Assembly: GCA_031363915.1 (NCBI GenBank)
Contig: JANLVI010000034.1
Span: forward strand, 60,403-124,402
DNA: 64,000 nt
Source: JANLVI01 sp031363915
GTDB taxonomy: Bacteria; Vulcanimicrobiota; Vulcanimicrobiia; Vulcanimicrobiales; Vulcanimicrobiaceae
Reading direction: 5' to 3'
A model generated the notes under the pieces. The model was given only the letters and a program-made list of their open reading frames with translations. It searched no databases and was not told the DNA's origin. Shown piece after piece: positions 33,863 to 41,634 of the stretch (positions within the stretch are counted from its first letter, which is position 1; the number at the start of each line of letters is the position of its first letter). The position numbers and the translations under genes were made by a program.

Positions 33863-35055
33863 GAAGTTCGTCCTTCAGATACGAGGGTGCGGCCACGCCA
33901 CGTCTGCGTGCGGCGAAGGGCGCTTGCGATGAGGGTGAGGGTCACGGGAAGATCGACGAGCGGTGAGAGCCAGTACGTCCAGGGCGGGTGTTCGTAGGCC
34001 CTGACGGTCCCGGCGAGCGTTCCGAACCGCATCGCGATCAGCACCATGTTCACCGCGGCGAGCGTTTGAGCTTCCCAGCCGCCGAGATGTGCGAATGCAA
34101 GCGTAATCCAAAGCGGCAGCGGGAGCGCCTGAACGAACACGATCTCGAACAGCCCACGGAGGCTTTGACGCCGCGTAAATTGATCGCGGAGCGTCAGCGA
34201 TCGTGGCCAGTTGACCCAGGTTTCTCGCCAGTTGGCGTGCATGCGCACGACCACCAAATCCCCCGCTTCATAGAAGCCTACCGCGTGGCCCGCGCGCGCG
34301 AGGGCGCGGGCGGTCGTGACGTCCTCGCAGCGCGATGCCTTGGCGATGGCAAAGGCATCGGTTGCGAGCAGCACGTCGCGTCGGGCGAGGAAGCACTGGC
34401 CATTTGCTTGCACGCGGTCCGGATCCGTGAAGGCGTAGCCGGGGAGACCGTAGCGGTAGACGAGCGTCGTGAGCATCGCCGGGTGCAGTAGCCCCTCGCC
34501 GAGATCCCCGAGTTCCTGACGCGTCGCGATGCTTAGCGCCGGTACCCCGGTGAACCGGGCGTGCCCGATCAGCGCCTCGGCAAGGCCGGGGCGCGGCGCG
34601 ATGTCGGCATCGACCGTGAGAATCCACGTGCTGGCGGGGTCGCTTCCTCGCAAGCCGCACTCGAGGCCCCACGCTTTGCCGTTCCACCCCGGTGGGATCG
34701 GATCGGCTGCGATCAGCTTCACGCGAGGATCGCGGGCCGAATATGAGGCGATGAGCGCGCGTGTCCCGTCCCGCGAACCGCCGTCGACGACGAGGATTTC
34801 GCGCACCGTGGGTCCGTGGGCGATCAGGCCGTCGAGACATCGCGCAAGTCGATCTTCTTCATCCAGCACCGGGACGATGATCGCGAGCGCGCCCGGTTCG
34901 ATGAGGCTCCGCGCCGGATCGAGCGCGATGCCGCGGGCGGTGCGCGCCATCCGTGCGAGCACCGCGGCCGCAAAGGCGGCTTGTACCAGCGCGATGATGA
35001 GGATCGCAAGAGAGATCACGTCGTGCCCAAGTACACAATCGCCGCCGCGAACCAT
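33859..35055 (-). CDS. Family 2 glycosyltransferase, CruG-like
   Basis: A 398-residue membrane-associated glycosyltransferase. One N-terminal helix (about 13-37) precedes a GT-A domain with IIVPVLDEEDRLARCL, VVDGGSRDGT and the metal-binding LTVDADIAP. A third block (GQCFLARRDVLL, then SRCEDVTTARALARAG) matches the acceptor-side ED region. Three C-terminal hydrophobic segments complete the architecture of CruG-type enzymes, which attach a sugar to the hydroxyl formed by CruF. It heads the minus-strand cluster. The ATG at 35055 is used; the GTG at 35019 is an alternative that begins right at the hydrophobic helix. Neither has a clear ribosome-binding site. Confidence 0.85.
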   Translation of the reverse strand: MVRGGDCVLGHDVISLAILIIALVQAAFAAAVLARMARTARGIALDPARSLIEPGALAIIVPVLDEEDRLARCLDGLIAHGPTVREILVVDGGSRDGTRALIASYSARDPRVKLIAADPIPPGWNGKAWGLECGLRGSDPASTWILTVDADIAPRPGLAEALIGHARFTGVPALSIATRQELGDLGEGLLHPAMLTTLVYRYGLPGYAFTDPDRVQANGQCFLARRDVLLATDAFAIAKASRCEDVTTARALARAGHAVGFYEAGDLVVVRMHANWRETWVNWPRSLTLRDQFTRRQSLRGLFEIVFVQALPLPLWITLAFAHLGGWEAQTLAAVNMVLIAMRFGTLAGTVRAYEHPPWTYWLSPLVDLPVTLTLIASALRRTQTWRGRTLVSEGRTS

Positions 35056-35196
35056 TTTCTAGAAAGAAGGTGCGAGCCGATTTCGCCGCCCTTCCTCTTT
35101 TTCACGCACGCTTTTCGCGCGGTTCTGCTGCGGAAGGACGCCGCAAGGCATGCAACAGTTCGCGAAATTCCGTAAAAGTGTGTTGTTAACTAAATT

Positions 35197-35225
35197 TTTA
35201 CGGTCGCTTGGTCGATGGATTATAG
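35197..35225 (+). promoter_or_regulatory. Promoter for the chemoreceptor operon
   Basis: TTTACG (35197-35202) and TTATAG (35220-35225) are 17 bases apart. The leader to the ATG at 35270 is about 40 bases and holds a GAGGG ribosome-binding site at 35254. The surrounding 60 bases are notably AT-rich against the local background. Confidence 0.55.
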
Positions 35226-35269
35226 TGGCTGCACCTGACCTGCAGTTTATTATGAGGGCCAACGATTAG

Positions 35270-37276
35270 ATGCGTTTTCAACTCAATTTCCAGTCGCTCA
35301 ATGCGCGACTGGGTCTCGGCCTTGGCTCGCTGATCGTTTTGATTCTCGCGATCGCCGGGACGTCGCTGTATCAGTCGACGATCACCCAAAACGCTTTGAA
35401 CGATATTTCGAAAAACGCATTTCCGGTGTACCAGTCGGCCTCGCGCGCTTCTCAGGCCGTCGTCGAGATCCGCGCAGCGCAGATCGCATACGCCTCGAGC
35501 AACGACCCGCTCGAACTCGCCACGACGAAAGAAGCGTTTGCGCGCTTCGACACCGCCTCAGACTCACTCCTGAAGACCACGACCGACAAATCGCTGCGCA
35601 CGCAGTGGGAAACGGTCTTGACCTCGGTCGAGCAATTTCGCGACAGCGCAAAGAAGATGGAAGAAGCGGCCAAGAAAAACGATAAAGGCGCAATCTCGAA
35701 GATCGTCTCGAACGAAAATTCATTCTACGCACAACTCGCCGCGGCGCTCACGGCCGTCGGTAAAGCCGAAGAAGATAAGATTACGACCGCGCAAGCAGCC
35801 GTGCTCTCGACGGCGAAGATCGCCGCGTTGACGACCGGCGCGATTACCATCGGCTCGGCCATCGCCGCACTCATCATCGTCTTCATTACGATTAGCTTCG
35901 TGAACAAGCCTATTCTGGCGGTTGCCAAACGCCTGCACGAACTCGCCGAAGGCGACGCCGACTTGAGCGCGCGCATCGATGTGGCTACGCACGACAGCAT
36001 CGGCGAGCTTGCCGCCGGATTCAACGCGTTCGTCTCCAACCTGCAGCGCATAGTCGATGACACGCGCCGCTCGTCGAAAACGCTCGGCACGGCCGCCGAA
36101 CGTCTCGTCATCTCGTATCGCGGACTCGACTCGGGCTTGGGCGAACAGAACCGTGCGATCGATAGCGCGATCGTTTCTGTCGGTCAAATCTCCAACAGCG
36201 TCAACCGCGTCGCGGACGGGCAGCGCGATCTCGATTCCGCCGTCGCCCATGCCGGGTCCATGACGACGGAACTCGTCGGTGCGCTCGCAACCGTCTCACA
36301 GAGTGTTGCGCGTCTCTCCGTCGACGTCGAAGGCACTGTCGTCGCGTTTCAAGAGATCGATCAATCCGTCAGCGAAGTCGCCCGCGCCGCCGGCGAAGCC
36401 GCGAAGAGCGGCCGCGTCGCAAACGAAAACAGTCTGCAAGGCGTGCAGGCCGTCACGCGTCTTGCCGAGGCCTCACGCGGCGTCGCCGAAGTGCTCGGTT
36501 CGGTCAGCAAATCCGTCGCGCTCCTCGGTGAGGTCGGCCAGCAAATCGGCGGCATCGTCGAGACGATCGACTCGATCGCCGATCAAACGAATCTGCTCGC
36601 GCTCAACGCCGCAATCGAAGCGGCCCGCGCCGGTGAGAACGGCCGCGGCTTCGCCGTCGTCGCCGATGAAATCCGGAAGCTTGCCGAAATGTCGGCCCGC
36701 TCGACCCGCGAGATCAGTGGCCTGGTCACCGAAGTGCGCAAGCGCACCGATGTGACCGTGTCGGAGGCAACGGGCGCTGCCGATAAATCCATCGAGACCC
36801 TGCGAGCCGCCGACGAGGCGATTGAAGCGATTCACCGTTCGACCGAAGCCATCGCCCAGTCGAGCGACCTGATCGACCATATTTCGCGCGCCGCGCGCGA
36901 ACAAGCCGACTCGACCCGCGCCGTCGCCGACGCCGCCAGCCGCATGAGTGCCGCCGCCGGTCAAGCCTCGGAGACGCTCGTGCGTCAACAAGCCGGAACG
37001 GAGAAGATGCGCGTTTCCATCGACACGATGCGCCACGTGCAAGAGCGCGTTAGCGAAGCCGTTCACGAACAGCTCGCCGCCGTGCAGGAAGCGACCAGCG
37101 CCATGGATCTCATACACACGGTTGCCCGTGCGAACGCCGAGAGTGCAAGCAACGTCAACGGCGCGACGCGCGACGTTGAATCCAGCGCCTCGAACCTGCT
37201 CGCGCTCGTTGACGGATTCCGCACGAGCGATACCCCCGAACACACCCACCTGCCGGCCGTTCTGGCCGGTGTCTAA
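35270..37276 (+). CDS. Methyl-accepting chemotaxis protein
   Basis: A 668-residue transmembrane chemoreceptor. TM1 lies at 15-34, a four-helix-bundle periplasmic sensor at 35-186, TM2 at 187-210, HAMP at 211-263, and the long helical signalling domain beyond. The conserved hairpin tip (DQTNLLALNAAIEAARAGE, from residue 438) binds CheA and CheW. The flanking helices carry the Ala/Glu-rich methylation-type pattern. There is no CheR-binding pentapeptide at the C-terminus. Ligand is unknown. A small TonB-domain protein follows 21 bases later in the same operon. No che or flagellar genes are in the window, so the pathway's other parts are elsewhere. Confidence 0.95.
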   Translation: MRFQLNFQSLNARLGLGLGSLIVLILAIAGTSLYQSTITQNALNDISKNAFPVYQSASRASQAVVEIRAAQIAYASSNDPLELATTKEAFARFDTASDSLLKTTTDKSLRTQWETVLTSVEQFRDSAKKMEEAAKKNDKGAISKIVSNENSFYAQLAAALTAVGKAEEDKITTAQAAVLSTAKIAALTTGAITIGSAIAALIIVFITISFVNKPILAVAKRLHELAEGDADLSARIDVATHDSIGELAAGFNAFVSNLQRIVDDTRRSSKTLGTAAERLVISYRGLDSGLGEQNRAIDSAIVSVGQISNSVNRVADGQRDLDSAVAHAGSMTTELVGALATVSQSVARLSVDVEGTVVAFQEIDQSVSEVARAAGEAAKSGRVANENSLQGVQAVTRLAEASRGVAEVLGSVSKSVALLGEVGQQIGGIVETIDSIADQTNLLALNAAIEAARAGENGRGFAVVADEIRKLAEMSARSTREISGLVTEVRKRTDVTVSEATGAADKSIETLRAADEAIEAIHRSTEAIAQSSDLIDHISRAAREQADSTRAVADAASRMSAAAGQASETLVRQQAGTEKMRVSIDTMRHVQERVSEAVHEQLAAVQEATSAMDLIHTVARANAESASNVNGATRDVESSASNLLALVDGFRTSDTPEHTHLPAVLAGV

Positions 37277-37297
37277 CGCCTGAAAGGACTCGATCCC

Positions 37298-37579
37298 ATG
37301 GCCGCCAGCTGCCCTCCGACCCCCGCCGCAATCATCGAACGCGCAGCCGTTGACATCCCGGATCTTGCCAAGCAGATGCATCAAGAAGGCACCGCGATGA
37401 TCAAAGTCGAGCTTGACGAAAAGGGCAAAGTCGTCAAGACGTCCGTCGTGAAGTCGGCCGGATCGAATCTCGACGCTGCCGCAATGAAGGCCGCTCGCGC
37501 GACGAGCTACAAAACGGCGACCGACGAGTGCAAAGCCGTCGCATCGACATTCATGATGCTCGTGGACATGCACGAGTAG
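37298..37579 (+). CDS. Stand-alone TonB C-terminal-domain protein
   Basis: A 93-residue protein consisting almost only of a TonB C-terminal fold: GTAMIKVELDEKGKVVKTSVVKSAGS, then LDAAAMKAARATSYKTAT. TonB normally has a membrane anchor and proline-rich spacer, placing this domain in the periplasm to touch receptors. Here there is no signal peptide or membrane helix, so the protein looks cytoplasmic or is exported by another route. AAAGGA upstream is a good ribosome-binding site. It directly follows the chemoreceptor, which suggests a working link, perhaps as a small adaptor or binding module. Cysteines at 5 and near 78 could form a disulfide if exported. Confidence 0.8.
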   Translation: MAASCPPTPAAIIERAAVDIPDLAKQMHQEGTAMIKVELDEKGKVVKTSVVKSAGSNLDAAAMKAARATSYKTATDECKAVASTFMMLVDMHE

Positions 37580-37582
37580 CTT

Positions 37583-38857
37583 CTAGCGCGCATACAGATC
37601 GTCGCGCGTTGCCGGAAGGTCATCGATTTGACCCTCCGTTAGCGGCCGCGCTAAGAGCGACTGGAAGAGGCCCATCCGGCCGATCGAGAACCCCTGACTC
37701 GATCCCGCCAGGTACAAGCGCCAAATCCGGTACGTCGCCTCGCTCGTCGCGGCGATCGCGTTCGCTCTGTTGTGCTCCAAGTTCGCGATCCAATCACGCG
37801 CGGTTCGCGCGTAGTGCTCGCGTAAATTCTCAACGTCGCGAACTTCAAATCCCGCGCGCTCCGCGATGGCAAGCCCATCGCCGATCGCGACGACTTCTCC
37901 GTCAGGGAAGACGTAGCGGTCCATGAATCCGGTGACTTTGCCGCCGGTGCGGCCGTCGCTCTGCTCTGCGATTCCGTGATTGAGAAAGAGGCCGCCCGGC
38001 CGCAAGGCTTCGTAGGCCGCGCGGAAGTAATGTTTGAGGTTCTTGCGGCCGACGTGTTCGAACATGCCGACGCTTACGATCTTGTCGTACGTCCGGCCGC
38101 GCAGGTCGCGATAGTCGAGCAGCTCGACGCGCGCACGGTCGGCGAGACCGCGATCGTGAATCACGCGGCTGGCTTCTTCGTACTGGCTGCGGCTTAAGGT
38201 CACGCCGACCGCCTTAACACCGCGCTCGGCGGCGCGGATGACAAGCCCCCCCCAACCGCAGCCGATGTCGAGCAGCGATTCGCCCGGACGAACGCGGATT
38301 TTGTCGAGAATATAATCGAGTTTCGCGAGTTGTGCCTCGGCGAGCGTCATCGTCGATTCGCGATAATACGCGCACGAATACACCATCGCCGGGTCGAGAA
38401 AGGATTGGTAGAACGCGAGCGGCTGATCGTAGTGAAAGCCGATCGCCGCAGCGTCGCGTTCGCGCGAATGAGGTTTGCCCGCAAGCTTCACTTCGCCGGG
38501 CACGACCATCGAGGGGGGTCTGGGCAAGCGCAGGAGGTTTGCGAAAATCGCCGGGATCGCGCTTTTGGGGAGTGCGCCGAGCGCCCGTCCGATCGTGTCG
38601 ACCGCGGTCACGATGTCGCCGTCGATATCGAGTAGACCGGCGGCGAACGCGCGACCGGGATTGAGATCGATCGGCGGCAAGAATGCCGAGCGTAAAGCAC
38701 TTGGCGAATTGACGAGGAGCGTGAAGGCCGCGTCGCCTGGACCGATGCGCGTACCGTCCCACAGCTGTACGGCAAACGAGCGCGCGAAACGGTCCGCGAA
38801 AATTCCGCGCAACACCCCGATCGAGGTGGCTGCTGGGCCACCCATAACGGCACTCAT
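37583..38857 (-). CDS. cfa: Cyclopropane-fatty-acyl-phospholipid synthase
   Basis: A 424-residue SAM-dependent methyltransferase that adds a methylene bridge to unsaturated acyl chains in membrane phospholipids. The N-terminal lipid-binding domain has SALRSAFLPPIDLNPGRAFAAGLLDIDGD. YSCAYYRESTMTLAEAQLAKLDYI is the conserved active-site lead-in, and LLDIGCGWGGLVI binds SAM. VGMFEHVGRKN and GFMDRYVFPDGE are further family blocks. The ATG at 38857 was chosen since it begins the family-like region. It has no ribosome-binding site but an extended -10 element (TGTTATCTT) ends 6 bases before it. Divergent from recQ. It converges on the chemoreceptor/TonB-domain operon with a gap of 3 bases. Confidence 0.92.
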   Translation of the reverse strand: MSAVMGGPAATSIGVLRGIFADRFARSFAVQLWDGTRIGPGDAAFTLLVNSPSALRSAFLPPIDLNPGRAFAAGLLDIDGDIVTAVDTIGRALGALPKSAIPAIFANLLRLPRPPSMVVPGEVKLAGKPHSRERDAAAIGFHYDQPLAFYQSFLDPAMVYSCAYYRESTMTLAEAQLAKLDYILDKIRVRPGESLLDIGCGWGGLVIRAAERGVKAVGVTLSRSQYEEASRVIHDRGLADRARVELLDYRDLRGRTYDKIVSVGMFEHVGRKNLKHYFRAAYEALRPGGLFLNHGIAEQSDGRTGGKVTGFMDRYVFPDGEVVAIGDGLAIAERAGFEVRDVENLREHYARTARDWIANLEHNRANAIAATSEATYRIWRLYLAGSSQGFSIGRMGLFQSLLARPLTEGQIDDLPATRDDLYAR

Positions 38858-38939
38858 ACACGTAAGATAACACCGATTCGCCGCAAGGGATTCAGCCGAC
38901 AACTAGGCGGATGGGGGGGAACGTCGCAGACGGATCGCG

Positions 38940-40787
38940 ATGATGGAGACCGTGGCCGCCCTCACGCCTTCGCCGGCCGTCCTTCGCGACGCGCTCAAGC
39001 GCGCGTTCGGATTCGACGCGTTTCGCCCCTTACAAGAAGAAATCGTCACCGACGTCCTCGCGGATCGCGACGTCTTCGCGCTCTTGCCGACCGGCGGCGG
39101 GAAGTCGCTCTGCTATCAGCTCCCGGCGATCCTCACCGAAGGCCTCACGCTGGTCGTCTCGCCGCTCATCGCGCTGATGAAAGATCAGGTCGATGCTATG
39201 CGCACGACCGGCATCGCAGCGACTTTTCTCAACTCGTCGCTCGATTACGACGAGATTCGCGAGCGCACGCGCGATCTCGATCGCGGAACGTATAAGTTGC
39301 TCTACGTCGCTCCCGAGCGGCTCGTCAATCCGAACTTTATCGCGGATTTACGGCGTTGGAATCTAGCGCGTATCGCGGTGGACGAAGCCCACTGCATCAG
39401 CGAATGGGGCCACGATTTCCGTCCCGAGTACCGTCGCATCGCCGAACTGCGCGGAGCCTTTCCGGATTTGCCCGTCGTCGCGCTCACGGCGACCGCGACC
39501 TCACGCGTGCGTGACGATATCGTCTCTCACTTGGCGCTACGCGAACCGCGCCGCTATGTCGCGAGCTTCAACCGTCCGAACCTTACCTACCGGATTGCCG
39601 ACAAACAGCGCGCGAGCGATGCGATCGTCTCGCTACTTAAAGCGCGCCCGGACGATGCGGGGATCGTATACGTGCAGAGCCGCGCGGGCGCCGATGCCCT
39701 CGCCGAACGCCTCAGCGCCGCCGGAATTCCAGCGCTCCCATATCACGCGGGCTTGGACGTACGCGTGCGGGCGCGCAATCAAGAGAAGTTCTTGCGCGAT
39801 AACGTACGCGTGATGTGCGCGACGATCGCTTTCGGCATGGGGATCGATAAGTCGAACGTTCGATTCGTCATCCACTACGATCTTCCGAAGAATATCGAAG
39901 GCTACTATCAGGAGACAGGGCGCGCCGGACGCGATGGCCTGCCCGCCGACTGCCTGCTCTTTTTCAGTCACGGCGACGTCAATAAATACGAGCGGTTCAT
40001 CCTCGAGAAAGAAGATGCCGACGAACAGGCCGTCGCGCGGGCGCAACTCGAGCAGATGACGCGCTATGCGTACGCGACGGGTTGTCGGCGCCGTGAACTA
40101 CTCGCGTACTTCGGGGAGACGTGGACCGATGAGAACTGCGGCGCGTGCGATAACTGCCTCGAACCGCGGCCGATCGTCGATGCAACGATCAACGCGCAAA
40201 AACTGCTCTCGTGCGTGTATCGCATCCGCGAGGCGTCGGGTTTTGCGCTCGGTATTACGCACGCGATCGACGTAATTCTCGGTGAGGACAACGATAAAAT
40301 CTATCGCTACGGTCACGCGAGCCTCTCGACGTACGGCATCGGGAAAGATACCGATCGCCAGACGTGGCGCCATATCGCCGACGAACTCATCCGTCAGCAG
40401 TACATCGAACAAGACGCCGCACGTTACAACGTCGTGAGCCTCACGCCGAAGGGCCGCACGGCGCTCGTCGAACGCGGACCGATTCAAATGCGAGCGCCGA
40501 ATGCGCGTCCGGCCAAGTCGCGCGCGAAGAAGGGCAGCCGGACCGCGATCGATGCGGAGGTCCACACCGATCTGTTCCGCCGCTTGCGTGCGGTCCGCAA
40601 GGAGCTGGCCGATTCACGCGACGTTCCGGCGTTCGTCATCTTTTCCGACGCGGTCCTGCGCGCGATGGCGCGCGACATCCCGCGTACGCTCGCGCAGATG
40701 CGCTCGATCAGCGGAGTCGGTGACAAAAAGCTCTCCGATTTTGGCGAGCTCTTTCTCGAGACGATTGCCGCGCACAGCCCCGTGTAA
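38940..40787 (+). CDS. recQ: ATP-dependent DNA helicase RecQ
   Basis: A 615-residue superfamily-2 helicase for recombination and replication-fork repair. FGFDAFRPLQEEIV (24-37) is the RecQ-specific motif 0. Walker A is TGGGKS (51-56) and the Walker B box DEAH (148-151), followed by the aromatic-rich loop ISEWGHDFRPEY. Motif VI is QETGRAGRDG. The zinc-binding site uses C382, C400, C403 and C406, then the RQC winged helix. An HRDC domain ends the protein (about 535-610). Two tandem ATGs (38940 and 38943) could start it; I keep the first. The full domain set indicates an intact gene. It converges on a decayed pirin gene 3 bases past its stop. Confidence 0.95.
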   Translation: MMETVAALTPSPAVLRDALKRAFGFDAFRPLQEEIVTDVLADRDVFALLPTGGGKSLCYQLPAILTEGLTLVVSPLIALMKDQVDAMRTTGIAATFLNSSLDYDEIRERTRDLDRGTYKLLYVAPERLVNPNFIADLRRWNLARIAVDEAHCISEWGHDFRPEYRRIAELRGAFPDLPVVALTATATSRVRDDIVSHLALREPRRYVASFNRPNLTYRIADKQRASDAIVSLLKARPDDAGIVYVQSRAGADALAERLSAAGIPALPYHAGLDVRVRARNQEKFLRDNVRVMCATIAFGMGIDKSNVRFVIHYDLPKNIEGYYQETGRAGRDGLPADCLLFFSHGDVNKYERFILEKEDADEQAVARAQLEQMTRYAYATGCRRRELLAYFGETWTDENCGACDNCLEPRPIVDATINAQKLLSCVYRIREASGFALGITHAIDVILGEDNDKIYRYGHASLSTYGIGKDTDRQTWRHIADELIRQQYIEQDAARYNVVSLTPKGRTALVERGPIQMRAPNARPAKSRAKKGSRTAIDAEVHTDLFRRLRAVRKELADSRDVPAFVIFSDAVLRAMARDIPRTLAQMRSISGVGDKKLSDFGELFLETIAAHSPV

Positions 40788-40790
40788 CGC

Positions 40791-41529
40791 TTAGGAAATA
40801 ATGCCGAAACGGCCCGCGTTGTAATCCTCGAACGCTTGTCCAGTCCTTCGCGCGTATTCATCACGAAGAGTTGCCCGCAGCGCCACTCGGTGCGTTCGGC
40901 GCGAACGGATCCGTCGATGACATAGGACATCGCATTCATCGTGGCGGGAACCCCATGCATCCACACGGCGCCCGGCGCGAGCGTTGCGTGCAGATAATGA
41001 ATCGGGGTGTGCGTTTCCACCGCGCCCCGCACGCCGTTTGTGGCGCCGGCAATTACGCGAACGCGTGTTTTTCCATCCGCCGATGCGAATGTCGGGATAT
41101 CGGCTGCTGCGACGTCATGATAGCGCGGTGCCGTCATCTTGTCGCTTGCGGGCAGATTGACCCAAATTTGAAACCCGTGCATACGCCCACCCTCTCGCAC
41201 GATCTTTTCACCCGGTATCTCGGAGTGGATCACACCGGAGCCCGCCGTCATCCACGGCACGTCACCGTCGCCGATCACACCGACGTTGCCTTGCGAATCG
41301 GTGTGGATCTCTCGCCCGAGAGAATGTAGGAAATCGTCTCGCGGTGCGGATGGTCCGCAGCCCCCTTGGCTTCCCCGGGACCGATCTCCATCGGGCCCAT
41401 CTCATCGAATAAAAGAAACGGGTCGATCTCGCCGAGCGCGCGGGTGGGGAACGGGCGGTTGATTTGGAAGCCGGCGCCTTCGGTTGCGTCCTCGGCTTGG
41501 ACGAGGCGTGCGACGCTGCGATGATTCAT
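40791..41529 (-). pseudogene. Decayed pirin-family cupin gene
   Basis: Pirins are two-domain cupins, some with quercetinase activity. The N-terminal frame from the ATG at 41529 reads GAGFQINRPFPTRALGEIDPF, then DHPHRETISYILSGE, typical pirin. Two extra bases (a GA repeat near 41320) throw the frame; the correct continuation HTDSQGNVGVIGDGDVPWMTAGSG is in another frame. Further on, the C-terminal cupin jumps from RCGQL directly to FVMNTREGL, with some 35-40 residues missing. One more lost base near 40835 shifts the ending AFEDYNAGRFGII out of frame before its stop at 40791. Three lesions, including a deletion, show true decay. Confidence 0.85.
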
Positions 41530-41634
41530 GGCGAATCGCGACGACCGCCCGGCTTACGTGCGAAATTGCAGCGTCGATGGAGGCGCCATGAAAGCCCAAG
41601 ATTCGTCTCAGGGCGCTGTGGTATTCGTAGTCTG

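Noticed and set aside
37298..37579. Complete TonB energy transducer
   Set aside because: There is no membrane anchor or proline-rich spacer; only the C-terminal fold is present.
41404..41634. N-terminal extension of the TonB receptor frame back to 41464
   Set aside because: The stretch overlaps the pirin relic and lacks signal-peptide character; the ATG at 41635 begins a clear signal peptide.
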